This document shows, one piece after another, positions 14,003-21,900 of a DNA stretch of 22,227 bases. The stretch comes from Epsilonproteobacteria bacterium UBA6211 (lineage in GTDB: Bacteria > Campylobacterota > Campylobacteria > Campylobacterales > Arcobacteraceae): the NCBI GenBank assembly GCA_002421845.1, contig DISL01000111.1:1-22227 (forward strand), in the 5' to 3' direction. The notes beneath the pieces are model-generated. The model was not told where the DNA came from and made no database searches. It saw only the letters and a program-made list of their open reading frames with translations. Positions within the stretch are counted from its first letter, which is position 1, and each line of letters opens with the position of its first letter. A program made the translations under genes and the position numbers.

Positions 14003-15034
14003 ATGAGAATAGATAGTTCTAGTGTAAATTTATCAAGTTATACTCAAAATATTGTCCAATACCAACAGCAAACAAGTATTCAGGTTGCCTATCAGGAGTC
14101 TGTTTCTAGCGGACATAAATATAATGATTTTGTCAATATAAATACACGTCAAAGTGATAAGTTAGTGTATGATGATGAGGCATCTTTATCTCCAAAAGAT
14201 AAAATCAATAAGCTCATCATAGAAGAACTTTTAAAAAGGATTTTTGGAGATAAAAAAGAAAATAGTTTATATCCAAAGGAAAAGTTTAAAGATTCGGTGT
14301 CATTAACTTTTGATTACTCAACAGCATTAAGTACACAACAAACTTCTTCAAGTGGATTATCCTGGGGAGCTAGAGTATCGGTAAATGAGTCATATTACGA
14401 AAAACAAACCATAGATTTCAAAGCAAGTGCAGTAATAAAAACGGCTAATATGGATATATCAATAGATCTTAATTTCTCTTTTACGCAAGAGTTTTATATG
14501 GAATATTCATCTTCAATGACGTTTGGTAATGCTTCATTGATAGACCCTTTGGTGATAAATTACGGTGAAGATACCAATGGACTTGATAATATAAGTAATC
14601 TAAATTTTTTATTTGATTTGGACAATGACGGAAAACTTGATGATATACCTCTATTGAAAAATGGTTCAGGTTTTTTGGCACTTGATAAAAATGAAAATGG
14701 AATAATAGATAACGGTAGCGAACTTTTTGGACCTAAAACTTCAAAAGGTTTTGAAGAGTTGAAACAATATGATAGTGATAAAAATAACTGGATAGATGAA
14801 AATGATTTTATTTTCAATAGTTTGAAAATATGGCAAAAGGATGAAATAGGTAATAATAACCTTATATCTTTGTCGGAAGTTGGGATAGGCGCTATTTATT
14901 TGGCAAATATTACATCAGAATTTAACTATAAGAAAAATGTCGAAGAGTCCAAAGCAGTTCTTACAAATAATTCTATTTATTTAAAAGAAAACGGTCAAGT
15001 CGGTCTAATAAGTGAAGTGAAAATGGTAGTTTAA
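14003..15034 (+). CDS. Calcium-binding (RTX/EF-hand-like) conserved protein
   Basis: A 343-residue protein. The C-terminal ~140 residues have repeated Asp/Asn-rich loops: DLDNDGKLD at 205-213, LDKNENGIID ending at D236, YDSDKNNWIDEND around 257-268, and a looser KDEIGNN loop from D280. GFLALDKN and NGSELFG are typical of the module found alone or at the end of RTX adhesins and hemolysins, which binds calcium. The first 200 residues are Ser/Thr/Gln-rich, with amphipathic strands (SVSLTFDYSTALS, MDISIDLNFSFTQEF). There is no signal peptide, so if exported it uses another route. It is a single gene with its own strong promoter. I assign fold and ion binding with confidence; the role (surface or secreted protein, or cytoplasmic calcium sensor) is open. 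Confidence 0.82.
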   Translation: MRIDSSSVNLSSYTQNIVQYQQQTSIQVAYQESVSSGHKYNDFVNINTRQSDKLVYDDEASLSPKDKINKLIIEELLKRIFGDKKENSLYPKEKFKDSVSLTFDYSTALSTQQTSSSGLSWGARVSVNESYYEKQTIDFKASAVIKTANMDISIDLNFSFTQEFYMEYSSSMTFGNASLIDPLVINYGEDTNGLDNISNLNFLFDLDNDGKLDDIPLLKNGSGFLALDKNENGIIDNGSELFGPKTSKGFEELKQYDSDKNNWIDENDFIFNSLKIWQKDEIGNNNLISLSEVGIGAIYLANITSEFNYKKNVEESKAVLTNNSIYLKENGQVGLISEVKMVV

Positions 15035-15044
15035 AGGATACTAT

Positions 15045-16853
15045 TTAGTGTGTTGAGACAAAAGCTTGTTTTAGCAAGGACTCCATTTCATCTTGGCTTA
15101 GAGGTTTGTAATGGTAATATCCTTGTATTATATGTATGCCGTACCCTAACATATAATCAAGTTCTTCTTGGGTCTCAACTCCTTCAACTAAGACTTTTAT
15201 ATTAAGACCGTCGCACAATGCTTTAATGGCTTGGATTATCGCTTGATTTTTTGGTTCACTTTGAATGTTTTGTGCAAAAGACCTGTCTATTTTGATTTTA
15301 TCTACAGGTAGATTTTTGATATAAGATAACGAAGAAAACCCTGTTCCGAAATCATCAATAGCAATACTAAAACCTTTTTCTCTAAGAAGGTTTAGTCTTT
15401 CGATTACAAGATTAATATCAATTAACATAGAACTCTCTACGATTTCAAATTCTATTATATGCGACGTACAGCCTGTTTCATTCATTATGTATTCTAATTG
15501 TTTCATAAAGTATGGATGGATAAGTTGTTTTGATGATATATTGAGTGATATTTTCCCTTTCAATATACCTTCCTTATCCCACCTCGAAGCTATGGAACAT
15601 CCCTGTCTTATTATAAATTCACCAAGTTCAAAAATAAGCCCTCTCTCTTCCGCAATGTTGATAAATTGGTTTGGTAGTATAAATACACCGGCATTTTCCC
15701 ATCTTATAAGTGCTTCCATCCCTATTATTTCATTTGTTAATGCATCTATTTGGGGTTGATAATTTAAAACTAGCTCATGATTTAAAATAGCTTTTTTTAG
15801 ATTTGTAGCTATAGTTGTTTTTTCTAAAAACTCTTGAATTAAATCTTCGTTATAAAAACTAAAAGTATTTTTACCTTTTTGTTTTGCTCGATACATGGCA
15901 ATGTCTGCTTGTTGTAGCAAAAGTGTAGTAGTTCGTGCCGTTTGTGGATATATCGATATTCCCATACATGCAGTAGCAAATATATCTATATTGTCAACTT
16001 GTATTGGATAATGAAACATTTTTAGTATTTGATCTAATGTTTTATTGAGCAGTGCTTTATTTGCATTTACCATAGGACATATCATACCAAACTCATCGCC
16101 ACTCGTACGTGATATAAAGATTTTTCTTGATATGCTAGTTTGCATTAGTTCAGCAATTTTTATAAGTAAATGGTCACCTATGCTGTGCCCATAAGAGTCA
16201 TTTATCTCTTTAAAACTGTCCAAATCTATAAAAATTAATGCAAAAGAGTCATTTCTGGATGTCATATCATCTAGTTTTTCGATAAGACTTAGACGATTAG
16301 GCAGTGATGTCAAAGAGTCGTGGTGAGCCATATATGCAAAATGTTCTTTTGTTTTTATTAGATTTGCTTCATATTTTTTTCTTTGGGTAATATCTCTTGA
16401 TACCGCATATATGTAAGGAGTATTGTTTAATAATATAGTTTTTTCATTGATTTCGACATCTATTACGCTACCGTCTTTTTTTGTATGTTTTGTTTCGAGT
16501 AGTATTTTTTGTGTTTTTAATCTTTCCCTAAACTCTTCTATATCAGATTTTGTAAGGTTTTTTTCTATATCAAATATGGATATTTTATAGATTTCGTCAC
16601 GTGTGTATCCAAGCATTGATGCAAATGAATCACTAAAAATGATAATTCTACCTTTTTCATCAAATATATGTATCCCGTCACTTGCAGTTGATAAAATAGT
16701 TTCTAATTGATTAATATAGTTTTGTAGGTTTTTTGTAGATTTGATGTAGTAAAATGTAAAAAATAAAACAATAATAGTTACCAACACACCTATAATAATG
16801 AATAAAAAATAATGTTCATTCAAAATATGCTGACAATAACTCAATACATCCAT
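15045..16853 (-). CDS. Membrane PAS-GGDEF-EAL cyclic-di-GMP signalling protein
   Basis: A 602-residue inner-membrane protein. A single N-terminal helix (about 17-38) anchors it with almost no periplasmic part. A PAS domain follows (about 42-155, ending in the linker DITQRKKYEANL), then a GGDEF domain (about 170-330) and an EAL domain (about 345-597). The cyclase motif is SGDEF (residues 251-255) instead of GGDEF, and the RxxD inhibitory site is absent. EAL residues look intact: E380 in MEALIRWE, N in LNISSKQL, DDFGTGFSSL, K in KIDRSF and E in LVEGVETQEE. It is therefore most likely a c-di-GMP phosphodiesterase with a weak or regulatory GGDEF domain. It is the last of the minus-strand group and ends 10 bp from the convergent calcium-binding gene. 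Confidence 0.93.
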   Translation of the reverse strand: MDVLSYCQHILNEHYFLFIIIGVLVTIIVLFFTFYYIKSTKNLQNYINQLETILSTASDGIHIFDEKGRIIIFSDSFASMLGYTRDEIYKISIFDIEKNLTKSDIEEFRERLKTQKILLETKHTKKDGSVIDVEINEKTILLNNTPYIYAVSRDITQRKKYEANLIKTKEHFAYMAHHDSLTSLPNRLSLIEKLDDMTSRNDSFALIFIDLDSFKEINDSYGHSIGDHLLIKIAELMQTSISRKIFISRTSGDEFGMICPMVNANKALLNKTLDQILKMFHYPIQVDNIDIFATACMGISIYPQTARTTTLLLQQADIAMYRAKQKGKNTFSFYNEDLIQEFLEKTTIATNLKKAILNHELVLNYQPQIDALTNEIIGMEALIRWENAGVFILPNQFINIAEERGLIFELGEFIIRQGCSIASRWDKEGILKGKISLNISSKQLIHPYFMKQLEYIMNETGCTSHIIEFEIVESSMLIDINLVIERLNLLREKGFSIAIDDFGTGFSSLSYIKNLPVDKIKIDRSFAQNIQSEPKNQAIIQAIKALCDGLNIKVLVEGVETQEELDYMLGYGIHIIQGYYHYKPLSQDEMESLLKQAFVSTH

Positions 16854-16882
16854 TTTATTCCGTTTTTTACAAATTGTAAGTC

Positions 16883-16888
16883 ATTATA
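16883..16888 (-). promoter_or_regulatory. -10 element for the GGDEF-EAL gene
   Basis: TATAAT on the minus strand, 29 bp before the ATG at 16853, inside the 58-bp gap after the cupin gene. It has no clear -35. It implies the GGDEF-EAL gene can be transcribed apart from the upstream cupin/HD-GYP pair. Confidence 0.4.
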
Positions 16889-16911
16889 TGATAATGCGTC
16901 TTATAAAATTA

Positions 16912-17229
16912 TTAATAAAATATTGCTAACCAAATAGTATAAGAGTTTTTTATGGTACTTTTTACACGGTGTTTTTTATATGAAGGGATATTTATAAAAT
17001 CACCTTTTTTGAGTATTACATCATTTTCATTTTCAAAGCTTAGAGTTGCTTCACCCTCTAGTACTATGACCCATTCGTTTTCTTCTTGTTCGTACCAAAA
17101 ATCTTCAGGTGAACTTTGCCCTGATGATACTATTCGTTCTATTTTTATTTTTTTTGATCCCAATAAAGTTTTGAATTCTTCATTATCTGTAGGCAAAGAT
17201 GGTAAATAGGCAAAAATATTTTCAACCAT
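16912..17229 (-). CDS. Small cupin-domain protein
   Basis: A single-cupin protein of 105 residues from the preferred start. Cupin blocks are visible: ERIVSSGQSSPEDFWYEQEENEW, VLEGEATLSFE and KKGDFINIPSYKKHRVKS. The usual first-motif histidine appears replaced by Gln (SGQSSP), so metal binding would rest on E/H residues that remain. The frame stays open upstream to ATG 17283 (123 residues), but that would overlap the upstream gene by 53 bp. The start at 17229, giving MVENIFAYLP, begins one base after the HD-GYP stop and looks like the usual N-terminus of this family. Function unknown; probably coupled to the HD-GYP gene. Confidence 0.8.
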   Translation of the reverse strand: MVENIFAYLPSLPTDNEEFKTLLGSKKIKIERIVSSGQSSPEDFWYEQEENEWVIVLEGEATLSFENENDVILKKGDFINIPSYKKHRVKSTIKNSYTIWLAIFY

Positions 17230-17230
17230 T

Positions 17231-19171
17231 TTATGATTCATAAATAAGATTTGTTTTAAATTTAAAGTTTCTAAGTATCGCATTTATTGATTCCAAATCC
17301 TCTTTTTGCAAATCAAAGCATTGTAAAGTATATGTAATATTAGATACTAAATTGTTTTTTAAATCCGATAAAAACTCTTTGTTAAATTCTAATTCTTGAT
17401 GTGATAATATAACAAAATTATCGGCATGTAAACGGCATATTATTTTGGTATCAAAATTCTCTTTTATGGTTCGTGCAAACTCTATAAGGACATTGTCACC
17501 TGCTTCCCAACCCTCTTGATAATTATATTGAGCAAAATTGTGTAGCGAAAATATATATAGGTATCTGTAGTAGTGTGTTTCTTCGTTTTCTGCTAGTATT
17601 GATTTGAAATATTTATTGTTAAATAGCTGTGTAACGCTATCTTTATAAAAATATACGAATCTCTCCTCTTCAAGTTTATTTTTTGGGGTTTGAGGTGTTG
17701 AATCTTCTATTTGTATATTTCTAAATACCCTCAACGCACACTCTACTACTTCGGGATGAAATTGGATATATGTTAGTTTTTCAAGTTCGCTCAAAGCAAA
17801 TTCAACGCTTTTTTTATGTCTATAAATCCTACTCGTAGTCATTGCATCAAAAGCATCGGCAACAATCATAATACGTGATAGCTTTGGTATTTCTTCACCT
17901 TTGAGTCCATAAGGATAACCGCTACCGTCATATTTTTCATGGTGGTATTTGATGATTTCTGCAAGTTTTTTGAATCTAGGTACATCTTCTAGTATATCCG
18001 TACCAACTTCCACGTGTTCTTTGATAAGAGCATATTCTCTGTTGTTTAGACTTTCAGGTTTGAGTAATATTACATCAGGTATTGCCACTTTTCCAATATC
18101 ATGCAAAATACCCGCTTGATATAAAAGTTCACAATACTCTTCATCTATCCCCATTTCACAAGCTAACATTTTAGAATATTTAGCTACCCTTTGGGAATGT
18201 CCGGCAGTATATGAATCCCTTTGTTCTATCATCTTGACGAGTGCCAAAAGAATCTCTTTATACTCTTGTAACTGCTCTTCTTGTAAGGTTTTGTTTTGTA
18301 AAGACTTTTGCTCTACCTCTTTTATTTTATTATTTAACATATATTTAAAAATAGCAATTATCACCATAAGTATGATGATTGATAAAACACCTATTATTAC
18401 GCTTACTTTCAGCCAATAAGGTATGTTAAGCTCTTCATCAGGCTCAAGCCATTTATGTTTACAAGTATAATAAATAGAGTTGTAATCACTTTTGTATGAT
18501 TTGATGTATCCATCTATAGTATTTTGTATTTCTATAGGAAAATTTTTAGAATATGCAAATTTCAGCATGACCGGATTGAATAAAATATTTGATTTTTGAA
18601 TATCTTTAGCCTTGTCGTTGTTGATTAAATAAAATTTATTAACCGCAGCGGCATCGACAGTATTTGAATTTAAAAGAGTGAAAGCATCATCAAAGCTTTT
18701 GACACCTATAAAAATAGGTTTAATACCAAAAGATTTAGTGAATTCTAGAAGTTCATAGTATTGGATACTATTTTCCAAAATGGCTACTTTTTTATTGTCT
18801 AGGTCGATAATTGAAAATATATTTGTTTTTTTTGTGGTATAAATTTCAGACCAACTTGAGAGTACTACCTCTTTGCCGAAAGAGAATTTACTTTCACGCT
18901 CTTTGGAGTAAGCGACATCAGGCATAATATCTATTTCACCGTTTTCTAACTTTTGAAGACACTCATCCCATTTGCACTCTACATATTCAAGTTGCCATTT
19001 TTCACTTTTTGCTATTTCGCCTAATAAATCAGCAAAAAAACCGGACGGTGCTTTATTTGAGTCTAAAAATATCTTAGGCTTATTATCGTATATACCTACT
19101 TTTAAAATAGTAGTTGAAGCAAAAATATATTGAGATAAGAATAATAAAAGAATCACGCTCTTTCTAAACAT
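17231..19171 (-). CDS. SBP_bac_3 - TM - HD-GYP - degenerate GGDEF signalling protein
   Basis: A 646-residue transmembrane protein. A signal peptide (MFRKSVILLLFLSQYIFA) leads into a periplasmic type 3 solute-binding domain of about 220 residues (LKVGIYDNKPKIF, KAPSGFFADLLGEIA, GEIDIMPDVAYSKERE). A membrane helix lies at about 256-278, then a coiled coil. The HD-GYP domain has LHDIGK with H357/D358, and HHEKYDGSGYP at 410-420, all intact, so it should hydrolyse c-di-GMP. The end of the protein looks like a worn GGDEF domain: DSVTQLFNNKYF in place of the usual DxLTGLPNRRxF, and HADNF near residue 580 where GGDEF would be, so it cannot make c-di-GMP. ATG 19171 is preferred over the upstream TTG at 19177 because AAAGGA is correctly spaced only for the ATG. 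The ligand may be an amino acid or similar small molecule. Confidence 0.9.
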   Translation of the reverse strand: MFRKSVILLLFLSQYIFASTTILKVGIYDNKPKIFLDSNKAPSGFFADLLGEIAKSEKWQLEYVECKWDECLQKLENGEIDIMPDVAYSKERESKFSFGKEVVLSSWSEIYTTKKTNIFSIIDLDNKKVAILENSIQYYELLEFTKSFGIKPIFIGVKSFDDAFTLLNSNTVDAAAVNKFYLINNDKAKDIQKSNILFNPVMLKFAYSKNFPIEIQNTIDGYIKSYKSDYNSIYYTCKHKWLEPDEELNIPYWLKVSVIIGVLSIIILMVIIAIFKYMLNNKIKEVEQKSLQNKTLQEEQLQEYKEILLALVKMIEQRDSYTAGHSQRVAKYSKMLACEMGIDEEYCELLYQAGILHDIGKVAIPDVILLKPESLNNREYALIKEHVEVGTDILEDVPRFKKLAEIIKYHHEKYDGSGYPYGLKGEEIPKLSRIMIVADAFDAMTTSRIYRHKKSVEFALSELEKLTYIQFHPEVVECALRVFRNIQIEDSTPQTPKNKLEEERFVYFYKDSVTQLFNNKYFKSILAENEETHYYRYLYIFSLHNFAQYNYQEGWEAGDNVLIEFARTIKENFDTKIICRLHADNFVILSHQELEFNKEFLSDLKNNLVSNITYTLQCFDLQKEDLESINAILRNFKFKTNLIYES

Positions 19172-19226
19172 TTTCAAATCCTTTATGGAAATATTTTATC
19201 CTTTTGCTTCTTAAAAATTTATTATT

Positions 19227-19610
19227 TTAAGATAATATATGTTTTTCTAAAATTACGGTTTTGAATTCACCTGTGAACACTTCTTTATCTGCTATTTTGC
19301 CTATTACGGATACCGTTTGTTTCCTACCGTCATTTGCCGTGACATTTCCCTCAAAAATTAGCTCATCTCCTACTTTAACGGGAGCTAGAAACTTCACTTC
19401 ACTTTTTGCTAGTACTACAAAAGGGTGATTGACCGATGCCATAGCACAAAAATCTGCTGCACAAAAAGCAAATCCACCATGAACTAGCCCCTCGTCGTCA
19501 CATTTCATAGTCTCTGTTGTTTGAAGATAGATTTTAGCATAATTAGGTCTTAGTTCGATTACATCGCCGTTTAGGGAATTATTTAGTTTCAAATGTGTAT
19601 TTAATTGCAT
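19227..19610 (-). CDS. PaaI-type hotdog-fold thioesterase
   Basis: A 127-residue single hotdog domain. VHGGFAFCAADFCAMASVN holds the HGG loop and long helix of the PaaI-like group. KSEVKFLAPVKVGDELIFEG is the characteristic central strand pair. Such enzymes cleave acyl-CoA or acyl-ACP thioesters; the substrate cannot be told from sequence. AAAGGA precedes the ATG at 19610. It is divergent from mutS2 with only 56 bp between start codons. The HD-GYP gene follows 55 bp downstream on the same strand, and the two may share a transcript. Confidence 0.88.
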   Translation of the reverse strand: MQLNTHLKLNNSLNGDVIELRPNYAKIYLQTTETMKCDDEGLVHGGFAFCAADFCAMASVNHPFVVLAKSEVKFLAPVKVGDELIFEGNVTANDGRKQTVSVIGKIADKEVFTGEFKTVILEKHILS

Positions 19611-19636
19611 TGTATATCCTTTTAGTATATCTTAGA

Positions 19637-19643
19637 TATAATA
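19637..19643. promoter_or_regulatory. Overlapping divergent -10 elements for mutS2 and the thioesterase
   Basis: TATAAT at 19637-19642 on the plus strand is 25 bp before the mutS2 TTG. The same seven bases read TATTATA on the minus strand, 28 bp before the thioesterase ATG. The two promoters would therefore use one shared -10 region. No -35 boxes are obvious. Confidence 0.45.
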
Positions 19644-19666
19644 GTACCAAAAAAACGGTGAAAGAT

Positions 19667-21874
19667 TTGAAGATTACAGAAATTATAAATAAATTAGATT
19701 TAGAACAACACATATCGAAACTACAAACATTTTTTGCAAGAGAGAAAGATATTATTTTTGAAGGTGACGTATCATACCACTATAAACTCCTTAGTGAACT
19801 AAGCGATTATACTTTCAAAGATGCTCCAAAGGTGACCAATCTTGACTCACAGCTTATGCATATTCAAAAATTCGGTGTACTAAAAATCTATGAAATATAT
19901 GAGTTTGTAAAAATCATAAACTACTTTTCATACCTAAAAAGACAAAGATTTGAAGGCAATATTCTTGTTTGGTTTGAAAAGATAGAATTACCTGTCGAAA
20001 TAGTAAAAGTGTGTGAATATTTCGATGATAAAGGTGAGATAAAATCAGGTATAAACGAAGAGCTTGATAGTGTAAATCACTCTTTGTACAAAAACAAAGA
20101 AGAGATAAGAACATACCTACAAAAGCTTATACATACTCAAAAACTCCAACCTTATCTAGTGGACAATCAAATTCATCTTATAAACGGTGATGAGGCTTTG
20201 CTCCTTCGTGGAGGGTTTAATCACTTCCTAAAAGGTACGGTAGTAGATAGAAGTCAAGGTGGATTTTTTTATGTAGTACCACATACCATAAGTGAACTCA
20301 AACAAAAAAGAGATGATTTAAACAATCACAAAATGGAGTTGATATATAAAATAGCACAGCAAATTTGTACGGTATTTAATAAGTGGTTGAAGTTTTTACA
20401 GTTTATAAACAAAGAGTTTGACAAACTTGACCACTATCTAGCACGTATTAGTTTTGCAAGAAGCGGTGATTTTAATTTTATTTTACCTACAAATACAAAA
20501 ACACATACATTGATGGAGTTTTGTCATCCTGCACTCCACCATCCAAAGCCTATAACCATAGACTTTTCAAGAAAAGTGATAATGCTAACAGGGGTAAATG
20601 CCGGTGGTAAAACAATGGTATTAAAGTCCCTTTTATCTAGTGTATTGCTTTCAAAATATCTAGTGCCTTATCGTGCAAATAAGAAAAGTCTAGTACCAAA
20701 TTTCAAACACCTAGAAGCTATCCTTGATGACCCACAAAACGTCAAAAACGATATTTCTACCTTTGCAGGGAGGATGTTACAGTTTAGTACGTTGTTTCCA
20801 AAGGACAACTTTATAGTCGGCATTGATGAAATAGAGCTAGGAACGGATAGCGATGAAGCTGCGGTGCTATTTCATACTATTATAGAAGAACTTATCAAAA
20901 AAAACGTAAAAGTCGTTATTACAACGCACCATAAACGACTCGCTGCTATGCTTAGCGGAAATAATGAAGTGGAGCTTTATGCAGCACTTTATGATGAGGC
21001 GAACGAAAGACCTACCTATGAGTTTTTGCAAGGAACTATAGGGCGAAGCTATGCTTTTGAAACTGCAGGAAGATACGGAATACCGAAGTATATAATAGAA
21101 AACACGAAAAAAGCTTACGGTGAGGACAAATACAAGCTAAATGAACTTATCCAAAAAAGTGCGACGTTGGAGATGGAACTAAAACAAAAAATAGCTAAAC
21201 TTGATGATGAATTATCTGATACCCAAAGACTAAAAGAGCATCTAAAAAACCAAAAAGAAGAACAACAGCTTGAGCTAAACAACCTCAAATCAAAGCTTCA
21301 TAGAGAATATCAACAAGCCATAAATGAAGCCAGAGCAGCCATAAAAGCAAAAGATGTAAGCGATTCACATAGATACCTAAATGCTGCTACAAAGTTTGTA
21401 AAGCAAGTAGAAACTCCGCAAATAAAAGAGGATGTAGTGTTTGAAGTGGGTGATATGGTCAAGTATAAAAGCTCAAAAGGGGAGATAATATCCATCAAAG
21501 GTGAAAAAGCTTTTGTAGATATAGACGGTATTAAAGTAAACGTATTTTTAAAAGAACTCAAAAAAAGCGGCAACCCAAAACCTACGCCAAAAGCTAAACC
21601 AAAAACAAACCTAAATGTTGAAAAGCCTACAAATGCAAGTGTGAGCTTAGATTTACATGGACTTAGAAGTGATGAAGCTATAGAAAAGCTTGATAAATTT
21701 ATAAGTGATTGTTTGATAGCAGGATTTGATGAAGTGCTTGTATATCACGGTATCGGTACGGGTAAACTTTCCTTTGCAGTCAAAGAGTTTTTAAGAACTC
21801 ATCCAAAAGTAAAGAGTTTTGGTGATGCACATCCTAGTGAGGGTGGTTTTGGGGCTAAAGTAGTAAAGCTTTAA
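19667..21874 (+). CDS. mutS2: MutS2 / endonuclease MutS2, Smr-domain ATPase
   Basis: A 735-residue MutS2. It has the MutS core and ATPase but lacks the mismatch-recognition domains. Walker A TGVNAGGKT is at residues 308-316, Walker B includes D387/E388 in GIDEIELGTDS, and THHKRLAAM is the switch histidine region. A long coiled coil and a small beta domain follow (VGDMVKYKSSKGEI). The C-terminal Smr domain has LDLHG at 661-665 and HGIGTG starting at H694. MutS2 has been linked to suppression of recombination and, in Bacillus and Helicobacter work, to splitting or rescue of collided ribosomes. I choose TTG 19667, with GGTGA five bases upstream and downstream of TATAAT at 19637; GTG 19658 is possible. 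The open frame back to 19595 lies upstream of the promoter and is rejected. Confidence 0.93.
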   Translation: MKITEIINKLDLEQHISKLQTFFAREKDIIFEGDVSYHYKLLSELSDYTFKDAPKVTNLDSQLMHIQKFGVLKIYEIYEFVKIINYFSYLKRQRFEGNILVWFEKIELPVEIVKVCEYFDDKGEIKSGINEELDSVNHSLYKNKEEIRTYLQKLIHTQKLQPYLVDNQIHLINGDEALLLRGGFNHFLKGTVVDRSQGGFFYVVPHTISELKQKRDDLNNHKMELIYKIAQQICTVFNKWLKFLQFINKEFDKLDHYLARISFARSGDFNFILPTNTKTHTLMEFCHPALHHPKPITIDFSRKVIMLTGVNAGGKTMVLKSLLSSVLLSKYLVPYRANKKSLVPNFKHLEAILDDPQNVKNDISTFAGRMLQFSTLFPKDNFIVGIDEIELGTDSDEAAVLFHTIIEELIKKNVKVVITTHHKRLAAMLSGNNEVELYAALYDEANERPTYEFLQGTIGRSYAFETAGRYGIPKYIIENTKKAYGEDKYKLNELIQKSATLEMELKQKIAKLDDELSDTQRLKEHLKNQKEEQQLELNNLKSKLHREYQQAINEARAAIKAKDVSDSHRYLNAATKFVKQVETPQIKEDVVFEVGDMVKYKSSKGEIISIKGEKAFVDIDGIKVNVFLKELKKSGNPKPTPKAKPKTNLNVEKPTNASVSLDLHGLRSDEAIEKLDKFISDCLIAGFDEVLVYHGIGTGKLSFAVKEFLRTHPKVKSFGDAHPSEGGFGAKVVKL

Positions 21875-21900
21875 AAAACTTATATTAAGATTTTTAAAGC
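21868..21900. terminator. Palindrome between mutS2 and the flagellin gene, likely bidirectional terminator
   Basis: Perfect 10-bp arms GCTTTAAAAA (21868-21877) and TTTTTAAAGC (21891-21900), with an inner CTTA-TAT-TAAG hairpin. The inner hairpin is followed by ATTTTT on the plus strand and TTTTTT on the minus strand, the layout of a two-way terminator. The mutS2 stop lies in the left arm and the flagellin stop in the loop. Confidence 0.6.

Noticed and set aside
15035..15044. Bidirectional terminator between the convergent calcium-binding and GGDEF-EAL genes
   Set aside because: Only a four-base ACTA/TAGT pairing is visible; no T-tract of use on either strand.
17230..17283. Longer cupin start at 17283
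   Set aside because: It would overlap the HD-GYP gene by 53 bp, and the extra 18 residues do not look like the cupin family; the start at 17229 fits the gene junction.
19210..19231. AT-only inverted repeat after the thioesterase stop (CTTAAAA / TTTTAAG)
   Set aside because: Seven A/T-rich pairs with no following T-run on the minus strand; too weak to call a terminator.
19595..19666. N-terminal extension of MutS2 to an ATG at 19595
   Set aside because: It would overlap the thioesterase start and lie upstream of the TATAAT at 19637; the extension is hydrophobic and unlike MutS2 N-termini.
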